A stretch of DNA of 64,000 nt, taken from positions 3,667,501 through 3,731,500 of the forward strand of contig BSQZ01000002.1 of assembly GCA_033239005.1 (NCBI GenBank). Direction: 5' to 3'. The notes beneath the pieces are model-generated. The model ran no database searches. It was not told where the DNA came from and worked only from the letters and a program-made list of their open reading frames with translations. The translations under genes and the position numbers were made by a program. Source of the stretch: Lamellibrachia satsuma (Eukaryota; Annelida; Polychaeta; Sabellida; Siboglinidae). Positions 47,046-59,958 of this stretch are shown piece after piece. Position 1 is the stretch's first letter. Every line of letters begins with the position of its first letter.

Positions 47046-49007
47046 CGCCTTTTTTTGATTTTTATATTTCATATATCTTATCATGTTGTTAATCAAAGCT
47101 ACATCACAGCGATGTACGAAGTTACTCTGACAATTGGTCCACAAGGTGTGGTATTTTATCACAATTCTTGATTTGTAAGCATCTGATTGTCAAGAAAACA
47201 TTTATCCATCGACCTCTTGGCTGTGATAAGTGAAAGCTTGGTCACCCCTTCTTTTTGTTGACACGCTCGCCCTGCACATTTCCCATGACCCAACACAGCC
47301 CTATGTGATCAGTGATCAGTAAAGGCTCTGAGCAAGATCTCATAAAATCACCAGATTAGTCTTGAATCAGTTGTTCCAGATAACAATCACAATGCTCATT
47401 TCTGTGCAGCCGCATGCTATTGTTGTTAAGACTGGATAGTTTGTGCAGTAATCAATTATGGATCTGTGCTAATGGCCCCACTTTGTCTGTAATATTCTTG
47501 TCAGTTATCACTTTGAGCTGGTAGTAGGCTGCCGCCCACAAAGACTTGGTGTCTGGATGAGTAACAGACTTGCTATCTCCTGGGCTGAAGGTGGGTCTGA
47601 GTTGAAGATAAACACTGCCAGACAAACTTAGCCATATATCAGTAGTTGACACAAATGTATCAGATGAACGGTGGGGTCAGTGTGACCACTGTGTCCACTA
47701 AGGTGTCAGGGCACCCAAGGTGTTGCTGTTAGTGTGTTACTAGTTCCATCAACTCCAAAGTTACTTCAAGTCCTGCCATTTCACCTCAACATCCCCTTCA
47801 TATCATAAAGCCAACAGCACATTAGCCAATTTTCCATTGAGGGACTGCAGATTTTTCATCAGGGTAAAATTTGTCAGGACAGATCGTTCGCAACACACTA
47901 GCCAACGTTTTGTTGCGACTAGCATGACTCTACTGTCGAGCTTGGAATTCAGCCACGATGTTTGAAATAATGTTTGTGCACGTAACTGTAATCACGCTTC
48001 CCATTGGTCGCTATGAGCCCGAACCCGAACAGTTTGTCTGGATCTGATTGACCGACAAGCCCTGATCTTTTCGTAACCTTATCGGAATTCGCAGCATACT
48101 AACTGACAACAAATCTGTTAGTGTGCCGCGGGCTTTAGTCTGACGAAAACAAAATAAATATGTATGTTTAAAATTAAATTAAAACCAAGATAAGTCTCCT
48201 TTTTTCCATTGTGGTTTTCACCTTACAGGGTTTGATGACATTTCATATTCCACACTGTAGTTTTATGTTAACTATAATAAATTATTTCTTGTTCAGACAG
48301 TCTTTTCATGTACCTGATTGTGAGGCTTGCATCTAATGACAACTGAATGCTTTCTGGTTGGCAATTAAAAAATCATGGGAACCAAATTGGTACAAACACA
48401 GCAGGTAATTGCTGACAGTGTTTGGGGCGGACATGTCCACTAGCAGGGGCCGGGTTAATACCCCATCGAAGATCACCGGTTATGTCATCTGACCCAGCAA
48501 ATATAATAACAACCCTGCATAACAGGTGTCTGGGCTATTGTGTGGTTGTTTGCCCTCTTGATGCCACCCTTCAGCCCTTACTGACCAGTCTATTAGACTG
48601 CTGGTATGACTCATGACCATGGGAACAGAGTGAACACCCTTCTCTTTGTTGTTCACATGGCTGTGCATTTGTACATGATACTTTGACAGTATTTGGAAAT
48701 AATCAAGAAAACTTGATGCACCTAGTTTGTTAGGATTAGCAATACTGATTTCTCCGGAAATAAAAATTCTAGGATTGCTGGTAAATCTCCCAACCAAAAC
48801 ATGTCTTCCCAAGGTTCTGGTTGATTGCATGTCATGCAATGTGTTTCACACATATTCACATGAATTACCAGTTCACATATTGTCCACCCCTCAAAAGAGA
48901 TTTAAGGGTAGAACGCTGTAGCAAAAATCCAACAAAACTTATCATGATATCTTCAGTAAAAGTGTTAGTATTCATGATATGCACTGTTGATGGCAGTTTT
49001 TTTAGTT
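47046..49007. other. No gene seen; CpG-poor, intron-like
   Basis: Short frames only (for example 48480-48839 minus), no domain. CpG rises slightly at 47880-48100. Confidence 0.4.
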
Positions 49008-49998
49008 CTCTTGGTTTCCTGTCATTCTTCTCTTGGATTCTTGTAGTTATTCTCTTGTTTTCCTGTAGTCCTTCTCATGATTTCTTGTAGTACTTCTCTT
49101 AGTTTTCTGTTATTCTCCTCTTGGTTTCTTGTAGTTATTCTTTTGGTTTCCTGTCGTCTTCTCTTGATATCCTGTAGTTCTTCTCATGGTTTCCTGTAGT
49201 ACTTCTCTTGGTTTCCTGTAGTACTTCTCTTGGTTTCCTGTTATTATTCTCTTTAATATAGTTTCTTGTAGTTTTTCTCTCGGTTTCCTGTTGTCTTCTC
49301 TTTATTTCCTGTAGTTCTCTTGATTTCCTGGAGTTCTTCTCTTGGTTTCTTGTAGTCCTCTTGGTTTCATGTAGTTCTTCTCTTGGTTTATTGTAGTCCT
49401 CTTGGTTTCATGTAGTTCTTCTCTTGGTTTCTTGTAGTTCTTCTCTGTGTTTCCTGTAGTTCTTCTCTGTGTTTCTTATAGTTCTTTTCTTGGTTTCCTA
49501 GAGTTCTTCTTGTGGTTTCCTGTAGTCCTTCTCATGGTTTCCTGTAGTTCTTTTCTTTCTTTCCTGTAGTTATTCTCTTTCTTTCCTATAGTTCCTCTCT
49601 TTCTTTCCTGTAGTTCTCTTGATTTCCTGTCGTCTTCTCTTTGTTTCCTGTAGTTCTCTTGATTTCCTGGAGTTCTTCTCTTGGTTTCTTGTAGTCCTCT
49701 TGGTTTCATGTAGTTCTTCTCTTGGTTTATTGTAGTCCTCTTGGTTTCATGTAGTTCTTCTCTTGGTTTCTTGTAGTTCTTCTCTGTGTTTCCTGTAGTT
49801 CTTCTCTGTGTTTCTTATAGTTCTTTTCTTGGTTTCCTAGAGTTCTTCTTGTGGTTTCCTGTAGTCCTTCTCATGGTTTCCTGTAGTTATTTTCTTTCTT
49901 TCCTGTAGTTATTCTCTTTCTTTCCTATAGTTCCTCTCTTTCTTTCCTGTAGTTCCACTCTTTCTTTCATATAATTATTTTCTTGGTTTCCTATAGGT
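49008..49998. repeat. ~22-bp pyrimidine-rich minisatellite with 339-bp duplication
   Basis: About 45 units of the type CTTCTCTTGGTTTCCTGTAGTT, with shorter and longer variants. A block of 339 bp (about 49288-49626) is repeated almost exactly at about 49627-49965; landmarks such as GATTTCCTGGAG (49322/49661) and TCTTGGTTTATTGT (49381/49720) are each 339 bp apart. The minus-strand frames 49476-49709 and 49887-50150 translate it as Lys/Arg/Glu-rich repeats and are not taken as genes. Confidence 0.95.
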
Positions 49999-51089
49999 AA
50001 AGGAGCCCCACCTGGAGAGCAGTAGAAGAACTGATTGTCCTTATATTCATTTCCTGATGATGGCGACCAGTGGTGTTTGAGACATTGAAATGAGTGCATA
50101 CCAGGTAAACTAGTTATCAGCATGTAAATTGGTACCAGACTCTGTGACATTTATATTCAAGTTAATGTAAATACTTTTCAGAATTTATTGTTATGCATGA
50201 TGGAAAGTTCACGACCTTATCGGTCAGTTCAGTGTGAAGCAGAAGAAATAACCGAGAAGGTAACAAAAGATCTATTGAGTATAACAATAGACTTTGATAG
50301 GCAATATTATTAGGCATACAAACTTAATTTAATAGTATAATAGTTTTGTATTCAGAACATTAGTTCACTCTAATGTGGTCTGAATACAAACAAATGATCC
50401 ATACAATAACAATTTGAGGTATGCAGCATCAATCTACACAACGCCCTTTCACAATGCCTTCTTCAACTTTTTCAACACCAACTGAGTAACAACTTATGAA
50501 GGTTTGCATCGTGTTTCACAGGTTTCTGAGACCTGTCAACAATGAATCATGTGACATCTTCCATTCACAGTGACTCAGCCAACAGTCGTGTTCGTTGACC
50601 CGTGACAGAAAGGTGTCAACATCTCTCACAATGCAAGAACACTTATTTTCTTATGTTCAGGATCAAGCAGACGGTTGCCTGAAGGTGTCTCACTGGTAGA
50701 GGAAGCAGCTTTGTGTGGCAGTGTTGATATATCATCCCTGGCAATGATTTGATTGAGTGAATGCCATTTGGCAAAACCATATTTTGTTTGTTATTCTAAT
50801 TTGCCATCTCCGCCTCTCATAACACACCACATCTGTATAGCGTTTTCATTGCGATTCAATTCTAGTCAGTTTGTCCATAAATTCAGATTATGTGCAGTTT
50901 AGAAAGGTTTTTCCGGCACATGGTTTACGGAAAGTTTTCCTCGCAAACCCAATGTCCATGTTAATGTTTCCCAAATCAATCAGTTGCAGTGGTCTCCCTA
51001 CTTAGACACATCCATAAAAGTGCTGTGCCATGGTACTGCCTTACTTTTTATATCTCTGTACTACCAGGGATCCGGACATATTCATGAAT
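49999..51089. other. No gene seen; CpG-poor
   Basis: Intron-like sequence with no supported feature. Confidence 0.4.
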
Positions 51090-51262
51090 CACTCAACACC
51101 AGTCAACTGGACACTAGACATCTCAACATGGAACATCTTCACACAAGGATTCCCCTACACAAGACAACTTGACACATGAATAACTTGACACCTGAACAAC
51201 TCAACTTTTGAACAACTCAGTACCCAAACAACTCAACATTTCAACAACTTGACACTTGCACG
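51090..51262. repeat. Degenerate AACTCAACA(C/T)-type repeat
   Basis: Units such as AACTTGACACATGAAT, AACTTGACACCTGAAC, AACTCAACTTTTGAAC and AACTCAGTACCCAAAC follow one another with a period of about 16-18 bp. Confidence 0.75.
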
Positions 51263-54200
51263 ATGTACACATATCCAGTAAAAGCAAATATTTGTTTTTC
51301 TCTCTGACTCCGTGTTGTAGTCATTTATATGATTCTTCATAGCAAAATATAATAATATAATGTTCCCTCTCAGTATAGAACAAACTAAAACCATACCCCA
51401 AAAGAAATTAGCTCCAGCAAAATTCTCCAGCAAATATTAAGTAATTCATGTGAAAGTTTTTACTTTTTAAGAAAATCCCAGATGCCTATTCTTCACTCTC
51501 TGGAGAATCCATGAGGGAGTATACTTGGTGGGAGGGCCCCTACCTTGTATTCTAAATGAGGTTGCGACTGAATCTATCCCTGTTTGTCCTGCAATCATGT
51601 GACCAATGACGCCCCCTGTGGAGTTGTAAAGACACTGGTAGCCCTGCAATTAGAATTAGTGATATAACATGTCAGTGGAGCTGTTGTTACACTGTCCTAT
51701 GCTGCTTTAATTCCTTCCTTGTCTCCCTGTTCACTCACTTTCCCATGGTTCACTGAATGCTGACCAAACCCCTGAGCTGTTCACCGTATTCTGAGCTATT
51801 CATCCTAGTCAGTCAGCGAAACTTCTATTACCAATCACATATTTGAACAGAATACTTCTATTACCAATCACATATTTGAACAGAATACTTCTGAAACAGC
51901 TTGGCTTCCTTGTTTAGGTAGTTTTCATTTCACTTATTCCTTCTTGAAAGTTGTCCAAATTCTCCAATATTATTAAGACATGCTCAGTTTGTTCTTACTA
52001 AATAAACTACTCTGCCCAAAAGTTAATTTTGTAAAAATTTTAGATATAATTTTTATTTCTATAAACCCCCGTGTCAGAGGTAGTAAAACAGTAAATGTTA
52101 AAAGGGTGAATGTATGTAATAAAACTCAACGTTTTAACAGCAACAATTCATTCATTGTTAGCTATGCACATAAAACAAAATGAAATGTGATGTTATGCAA
52201 CCTAACCTTTGACTATCATGAATTAAATTGTCTTCCTATAAAAGTGCAGAACAAACGTACTTTTTATCTGCTTGCCTTCTTCAGTGGTATTCATCTTGGA
52301 TTTATGCATGGCATTTACATCAGGTAGAAGGAACTTGGCTATGAATATTTCAGTGCATTCGAATATCTCATCCAAAAGACATAGTTCCAACTTCCTATAC
52401 CCATATTCCTGGTGTCGGCAAGTTGTTCCCAATTTTATACCAAGTAATTCTTGGTCATACACAGCAATATATTTAATGGTTTCTTGTATTCAATGGCTAA
52501 ATGTCTATTATAATAATATATTTATTCGTACTAAAAGGCATAGAACCCAATTTAAATAACGTGCATTATACATAAAACAAAGAGCAAATTTGCAATTATC
52601 TAAAAAAAAGAGGTGTTAGCAACATTCTTTCTATCAAATAATACATCCTTTATTAATTCAACATTGTTTAATTGTTTCCCATCCAGCCTGCCTCTGCTGT
52701 TGTTTTGACAAACTTCATCAAAATAGTTTCTTATTGTTGATGATGTTCATGATAATGCTTAATGTTCATAATGTTGCTTAATGATTCAGGTTTGTTGTGC
52801 CTCTGAGCTCTGATTCCTGAGAATATAAGCATGCTACAAATTCATTAAACTGTTATTATCTTCATCTTGAGAAGTTCCGTGATGTTGGCACAACTGAAGT
52901 GATTTTCCTGGGACACCTCAGAAACATGCATCATGTAGAAAAGGTGCTCCATTCTTGCTTTGATCACCAACACTGGGGTGTGTTTCTTGGGACAACTGAG
53001 ATGCATGCCCCACTTGCCCTAACCCCATTGTACACACTTGAGCCCTCTTCAGGATGGCTTAGCTAGTCATTGCATATCATTATTTTCCCATGCTCCACTT
53101 TGAAGTAACGCAAGCTTATGTTACCTGTGTTATAAATTTGCTCAGCAATAATTTGCTTAACCTATTGACATGGGTGTCTGGGTGGAATTCCCCATGTATT
53201 TATGCTCCTGGTGCGAGCACCTTTTAGCCTGCTCATTGACACCCTCTCCTGCATGTTCTGATTGCCCTTTGAAGTTTTCATCACCTTAGCAAATGATAAG
53301 ATTGTGGTGGTTGCTCAAACTGAGCAGGCCTTATTTACTGCAGGTTTCTATTATGCAATGCAAGTGTAACATAAGCCATTTCCTCAGATGCTTTACATGT
53401 CATTGAAGGGGGTGGGTCCATCCAGGACCCAAAGTGACCCATCTGCCCATTGCTGCTTGTGTATACATATGAATGTATGATTAGTTTAGCTCCCTGGACC
53501 TTTAAAACAATGGATGAGGGAGCAGCTGTCTAGCAGCTGGCTTCTGTTAGGGAGATCAAACAGTTTGATGTAATGAATAGAATTGCAATGTTCTTACACA
53601 GTTTTATGGTTTCTGGTAGGATTCTCAATGCAAAAAAAGACTGTTTAAACAGTCGTCAATAGCTGCATTGAGAGCCAAATATAGTTTCAACTTTGTATCA
53701 GGTCCAAACCAGGGATCAAACCTACAGTCTAGAATAACTTAGGGCGAGAGTAAGCATTGTAACCCATGGCAGTTTTGAATGTTGGTGTTATTACTGGTGG
53801 GGATTTAACACGGACTCATCACTGAGGTGTCATGTTGCTACTAGTGTTTCCCACTGTTTCACTTGTGCCATTCCAAAGTGAATCACAATGAGCTCAGTAA
53901 ATGTTAAAAAAAGTTAAATATGTTGAAGAATAAATAAATAATAAAATGTCATTAAAGTGCTTAAAAGCAATTATAAAAAGTCACCTAAAAATGGCTAAAA
54001 AAAACAATTAATAAATGAATTAAAATATAATGAAAAGGTGGAATATGGATGCTATAAATATGGCACAAAACATCAATGGACAAAATGACCCATGAAATAA
54101 TTCTGCATCAGACTTGGCTGCTTTGCTTCAGTCATCTCATTATGAATGACCAACTGCTGCCTGCCCATTGTAGTGGCCAGTAGTGGACACTAGAAGTGTG

Positions 54201-54470
54201 ACCAGTTCTTTGTTGTGTGAAGACAGGGAGTACTCCTCAAGAGGTCTGTTGGCTCCTTCCCTGTGTGTCTCCTTGTGTCCTCCCCCAGTCAGGAAGGTGT
54301 TGGGATGCTCACCTGCAACACATCAAAGCATTCCTGCCCACTTTATTGCATAATGTAATTTATTGTGGGAAGTCACACTGTGCAAGTTGGATTGTGTTTT
54401 GACAGTTTCTCATCAAATTACAGTAGATTTTGTTCCACTGTTTGTGTTTTAGCTGGTATCCGAAAATAAT
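51263..54470. other. No gene seen; CpG-poor, intron-like
   Basis: AT-rich, low CpG. A direct duplication of CTTCTATTACCAATCACATA sits near 51822-51880. No coding or RNA feature is recognised. Confidence 0.4.
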
Positions 54471-54477
54471 CCACACA

Positions 54478-54622
54478 GGACAAAATCCCATAATGTGAAA
54501 AGTAAGCAAAATCCCACAATAAAAAGAATGTTACAATAAATAATATTCCACAGGGAAAATGTTTCAGTAGCTTGCCATGACACAGCAAGTGTCCACTTTT
54601 CACATTGTGGGATTTTGTCGTG
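54478..54622. mobile_element. Foldback element with ~24-bp inverted ends
   Basis: GGACAAAATCCCATAATGTG AAAAGT at the left end is inverted at the right end (ACTTTTCACATTGTGGGATT TTGTC) with one mismatch in 24 bp, around a ~95-bp core that holds another AAAATCCCACAAT. The terminal motif is shared with the family at 34.6 and 60.9 kb. There is no coding capacity, so if mobile it would be a MITE-like non-autonomous element. Confidence 0.65.
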
Positions 54623-54969
54623 TGAAATTTTTTTCAAATTTTCACATTGTAGAATTTCATCCTGTATGATTTGCTCAGTAAATTCTTCTAGTGGAGAGGT
54701 TCCAAAGTTAAAGTTCAGTTGAAGGCAGAAACAGTGGTTGTTATATTATCACATATGTTTGTCTCATCTTACATTGACCACCCAGAACTACACAATAGCC
54801 TTTGTAGACTTATTGTCACGAAGTTTTTCTCTGCGGTCTCCTCCCAAACAGTTTAGTCTTGCTACTGTCGCACGCCTTCATTTTGTCCAACAGACAACAA
54901 ATTCCTCCAGTGAATCGCATTGTACCCCGGCCCTTCCCAAACAAATATCTGAATTGTAGATCCATCTCT

Positions 54970-54970
<1 letters not shown>
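54623..54970. other. No gene seen
   Basis: No supported feature apart from a further FTTCACATTGTAG-like echo of the foldback end near 54640 (TTTTCACATTGTAGAATTTC). Confidence 0.35.

Positions 54971-55047
<77 letters not shown>
54971..55047. repeat. (CA)n-(TA)n microsatellite
   Basis: About eight CA units change into about 30 TA units. The IY-rich frames on both strands are artefacts. Confidence 0.97.
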
Positions 55048-55050
<3 letters not shown>

Positions 55051-55699
55051 ATCAGATATATATTGCATGGTGATTCATATTACATTATGTAGCACCATTC
55101 CATTATCTACTTCAAACACCTACAGCATGAGCTTCAGCTTGGGTTTCATTAACCTCATGCCAATTCATTGACCATCGTGTAATATCAACAATGGTATCTT
55201 CACGCTTTCATAGGCACTCCCAGGTATTTTAGCGTTATCTTGTACGTCTTCCTGTGTTTTGTCACCCTTGGCTTCATGCAACAAGAAAACACAATGGGAA
55301 GCGCATTCAGTCCATGGTTCTTTCGGTATTCTATACTTTTGTGTTATCTTCCAACGACGCAGCAAAAAGAAATGGAGCACTTGTGATAACACGATGTCTC
55401 CAGAAATTTATAATGTGCAACTTGATATTTGTCTTTAAGTTCAGGATACAATTCAAAGCGTATTCTTTTTGCTAGATCGGGATGACAGTAACGGTGTCAT
55501 GTCTTTGACGTGTTATCCTTGTATTGGGACATTTTCACACCACAAATTTAACAGGTACCTTCGTCTCTTTTTCTGTTATTATGTGACCAAAGTCATATGT
55601 GATTTCAAAGTTTTTAAAGAAATGTTTATATTAATGTCTAATACCAGTATTATTAGTGATGTAATTTAAATAAACTAACAATAGGTTAGGTCAGTGTAT
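55048..55699. other. No gene recognised
   Basis: Opposed short frames at 55165-55475 have no domain. CpG is a little higher than in the surroundings. Confidence 0.35.
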
Positions 55700-55700
55700 A

Positions 55701-55754
<54 letters not shown>
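55700..55754. repeat. (TG)n-(TA)n microsatellite
   Basis: About eight TG units, then about 20 TA units, abutting the head of a SINE copy. Confidence 0.95.
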
Positions 55755-55757
<3 letters not shown>

Positions 55758-55975
55758 GAGGATTCCAGTAGAACAGTGGTTAGAACGAATTTCAGACTCA
55801 GTCGAGAGGACTTTATACAGTAATGGCAACATCTTCCAAGATATATAAAATTAGTGATGGAATGAACAGTAATTCGGAATGAAAGTGTAAATCACTTTGA
55901 GCAGTGCCAAGAACTGGATACTTTGCTGTAATTTACCCCGTACTACATAAGAACTGGATACCCAAAGCAACTCCC
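55755..55975 (+). mobile_element. SINE copy with tRNA-like head
   Basis: The head AGAACAGTGGTTAGAACG (A-box-like), then CAGACTCAGTCGAGAGGAC, matches CACCCTCAGTCGAGAGAAC of the 30505 copy. The middle of the body is reduced, and it ends with ATCACTTTGAGCAGTGCCAA GAACTGGATA and a CTACATAAGAACTGG tail. It is probably a deleted variant. Insertion next to a TA microsatellite may reflect target preference. Confidence 0.7.
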
Positions 55976-56715
55976 TTTTTACTATTTAGACTTGATGCAT
56001 TTGTCAGCAATAAAACTTATCCATTCAACTTGTGATCCCATTGAACAGAATACACAGATAGTGAGAGCATCAGTGTTATATATACTAAGGTGACATCATG
56101 TATGGAGTCAATTACCCAAGACAGTTTCATAAATGAATGAAAGCAAGACCACTTAGCCAATGTAGATCTCAACTTTGATGTTGGCAAATGATGCAGATAC
56201 TGGAATACCCCAAATGTGTTTATGGCTTGAGAAGCTGACATATTTACACCCTACACAAAGGGGTGCTGCCTGTTGCCCTAGCCCTTCCTGAATTACCCCT
56301 TTCCTTATAAGATGTGCTATCTAGAATGACTCAGTGGGAACAGCCAGGTAATAAAGGGGCAGGTAGCTTTGGGATCAAAGCCTGTGTAATTAGGCAGAAT
56401 GGCTGAGTAATCAAGAGGAAGGTGAGGTATCAATCTGTGATAGCAACCCTTGTGTGCTTAGAGGGTGGGTCCCAGGGAAGACAGGGAAACATCAATTATC
56501 ACCTGATAGAACCTTCTACCCTGCACCCTGCAGCTGACAAGTGGGAAGGGAAATCATCTGCTTGTTAGTGCTGCCTTCAAAGACCTTCCCTATTATCTCC
56601 AGAACAGCTCCTTGTCCTCACTAATTGTATGCAATGATAATGGGTTAGGTTAGATGGATCTGACCATCATCTTGTGATTGGGGAGGTGGTGCCTAGTAGT
56701 TTTGCTGATTACATT
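55976..56715. other. No gene seen; CpG-poor
   Basis: Intron-like. No feature supported. Confidence 0.4.
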
Positions 56716-56719
56716 GTCA

Positions 56720-56908
56720 CTGTTGAGTCCACACTCCTTCTCTTATAAAGCCATTACTCATAGATATAGCTGGTCGGATCTGCACCAAAGATGGTATTAG
56801 AGGGGGAAATGCTGATGCTGTTTGCTGGGCAACAACAGGTGGTTTCTTGATTAAAGTTGGAGCACAGGACCCATCTGTTGGATCGCAGTTGTCTGTATTT
56901 TGCTGCAT
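56720..56908 (-). CDS. Weak exon candidate, unknown protein
   Basis: A minus-strand frame reads MQQNTDNCDPTDGSCAPTLI, KKPPVVAQQTASAFPPLIPS, LVQIRPAISMS. Codon use and the Pro/Ala/Gln-rich composition look protein-like compared with neighbouring frames, and CpGs are retained. A CAG acceptor is possible near 56905 but its pyrimidine tract is poor; a GTAATG donor may lie near 56756. I do not recognise the family. Confidence 0.2.
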
Positions 56909-59737
56909 CGGTTCTCAACATTAATGTTTGCAGAAAAATGATCACATGAATAAAATTAAGCTGTCCAAAATTAAACAGCACATTTATTTTATGTATTTGT
57001 TTATGTTTCAATTTAAATATTATTATGGTTGGTATGTCACTGTGGGATCATTATAGAATAAATATAGCATTTCTTTTTGCTCACAAATGCATGAGACATA
57101 TTTTTATTTTGTAATAAAAGTCACATTTCTCCAAGATTTCATCTGAGTATTTGATGGGTTTTATTTCGTAGATAAATACCAGTGTCTCAGATTGGGTTTC
57201 CCTGGTGGTTTTATGAAGGAACCTTCTGAAGTAGCAGTTCTCAGGAAGCTTATAATAACGGCTCATGTTACAGCAGACAAGAGTAACTGTGTCCTTTGAG
57301 CAGAAATCACCAAAACATTTCCTGCTTGGGGAGGGAGACTTCATAAGGGGCTCACACTTCCCTGACAATAGAAAGTGAATCCCGGATTTGGGCTTTTGTA
57401 ATGTTAGCACCCCTTACTGCTGCATTCCCCCTGTGGATTATCTAATGCAAGCCACTTCAAAAGCTCTTCACTACCTTGGTGATAATGGACGCCATTGTCT
57501 GTGAGGCCTATGACTGACAACTGGGTTTGGAGTGGATTAAATTTTCATTTTCCAGTGAAATGAAACCGAGTGGTGTTTGATACTTCCCCAGACAGTGACC
57601 GCATCAAAGTGGACAGGGTGGAACAGAGGGAGTGAACACCTCTTTGGGAAATGATTCTCTGGGGTGGGGGTTCACTCACAGCCATGCCCCATTGAAGTGG
57701 GGTTCATGTTGCCAGCTGACTGCCCCATGGCAGAACATTAGCTGGGGATGAAAGGAAACTTGCGTAATAATCTCCCATGTCAACAGTGACTCTGTCCAAG
57801 TGGCTGAAACTGGACATATTGTGGAAATATGAGCTGCATTTATTGATGCATCAGACAATTGTTGAAACAGCTCAGTCATGGTTATATTCAAACAGTTAGC
57901 TTAGCTGCTTAGACAGTAAGCGATAGTTAGTACAAACTTTGCTGTCTTGAGGAAATTTAATAACGTGTGCATATATGTTTTTTAATTTTAATTATTTTTA
58001 CTTTTAACGCATAACATGTATATATGTTTTAGTTGAATTTTTTTGTATAATATTTACAGACTTTTCTCTGAAATGATTATTTATTATTATTTATCATTTC
58101 CTTGAGATTTCATTTTATTGCACTTAATATGGATACCCACTTAATAATTATGTACAATACAGAAAAAAAAGTTACAATACAGATTTTAAAAAGCAGAAGC
58201 TTTTGAGATAGTATTGAGTTTCTACTTCTGAACCACCCTAATGAGATCTCTCACACCTGAGCAAGTAATCACCCTGCTTTGTCAATCAGTTGTCCTTTGA
58301 TCAATTAACCCCATTGTTTTGTCATTTACCCTTCAATTATCACCAGCTCCACCTAACTAGCCAAAATGTTATTGGCAGGAAATTAAACAAATCCGCCATT
58401 TCCTGTATCCTTAGCAGTGAAATCATTAAGTGATTATGTAGTTAATGAGAAATCTTGACAGGAAAGTTACCTGACACTTCTTTATGAATTTTCACACTGT
58501 TAAGTGACAGTGAAACATTTTTAGAAGAAGACAATTATGCCATGATTCCCATTTCATTGAGGTAAGGAATATGTTCTCAGGAAAGTTTAAATTCTCAGTG
58601 TGATTATATATTTCAATATTTCATGGCACCATTTGACAAAGTGAAATAATTGGTGGATTTGAAATAATTTAATCCAGAACAAAACACGATTCCCAAAACA
58701 CCCAATAGAAGCGTAACAACAGTCAAAAGACTACGGACATAACAAAATGATGGTTAAAAGAAAACAAGACTTGCTGAGATTTCAGGAATGGTATGATTTT
58801 TTAGGTTTTGGGAAAATAAAAAACTCCCTGCCCCACTACTGGATTGGTCAGTTGTCCCTGCTGCGCTGTTCGTACAGTACAAATGAAGGACTAATGGTAG
58901 ATTCATTACTTTGTGTTTTACATATTTTAGTACTGCAAGGAAGGGGATTTATCCTAGTTGCCATTTGGGTGGGGTATTTTGTCCGGGGGGGGAGCTTTTG
59001 TCATTGTTAGGACATTGGTTTCTTTTAGCTATTTGCTGCCACTGATAAAATTAACTTTGTTTCATAGATACCTGACACTGAATGATGAAATACAGTATAA
59101 CAATAACCTGTCAGTATCAGTAGTCTAGTTAATAAATAATACTTCAAATAAATACATCATAATTGTACCAGTGTTTTATTGTTCAGGCTAGTGTTTTCTG
59201 ACATTGTTTCTTTCATAGTGATTTCTCTTAGCAAGCATCAAATAAATGGCAAGCCCAGGTTTTAACATTGATCATAATAACAAGTCTGCTGCCCTCCAGT
59301 GAAGACCATTGTGGTATGTCAATAAAGGTTTTGCTCTATGACAAAAGGTCAGTCAAGTCTATAGTTATTCCTGGCAAACAGCAGTTAATGCACCATGCAG
59401 CAAAAATAATTTAATACACAATTAAAGAGTACTGTTAGGACAAACTTAAGTGGCCTGGCTATTCTGTTGTGTCAAAGAATTTTACACTTTCTATAAAGTC
59501 AATATTGACTGGGATGTTGCTAGTAGAATTGACCGCTAGTGTTAACTTTCTGTGGATGCTTCAAATATATCTTGGGCTTAACCATTTCTTGGCCTAGTTT
59601 TGCTGTCTCTTTTATGTGTTATCACTGTGTGGCATGTTTGTTAGGAATTTTACTGTTTGTTAGAATCCACATAACAGTTGAATCCAGGACATTTCACTGT
59701 CAACTATGCCACTCTTTAATGCAAAATTTCAGGCTTG
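56909..59737. other. No gene recognised; CpG-poor, intron-like
   Basis: The 109-codon minus frame at 57081-57410 has no recognised domain. GGGTGGGGTATTTTGTCCGG and GGGGGGAGCTTTTGTCATTG at 58966-59006 belong to the GGGGG/TTTTGTCC family. Confidence 0.35.
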
Positions 59738-59958
59738 GGTTCAAATGCATTTGCATTTGAAAATGTCGCATCTGTATTTAAATGCAGTGTCATCTCTTGC
59801 TCCGCATTTGCACTTGTGTTTGCATTTGAATCAAACCATTTGCATTTGATTCAGAAACATTTGCATTTGATTCAGAAATGTTTGCATTTGATTCAAAAAT
59901 GTTTGTATTTGTGCTTGATTCAAAGATATTTGCATTTGAATCAAAACATTTGATGCCA
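59738..59958. repeat. ATTTGCAT-rich repeat, array 1
   Basis: Degenerate units such as CATTTGCATTTGATTCAGAAA repeat about ten times. The core ATTTGCAT (reverse complement ATGCAAAT, the POU octamer) is present exactly several times. Confidence 0.85.

Noticed and set aside
49476..50150. Lys/Arg/Glu-rich minus-strand proteins of 77-87 codons
   Set aside because: They are translations of the 22-bp minisatellite.
54816..55092. IY-rich frames on both strands
   Set aside because: Translations of the TA microsatellite.
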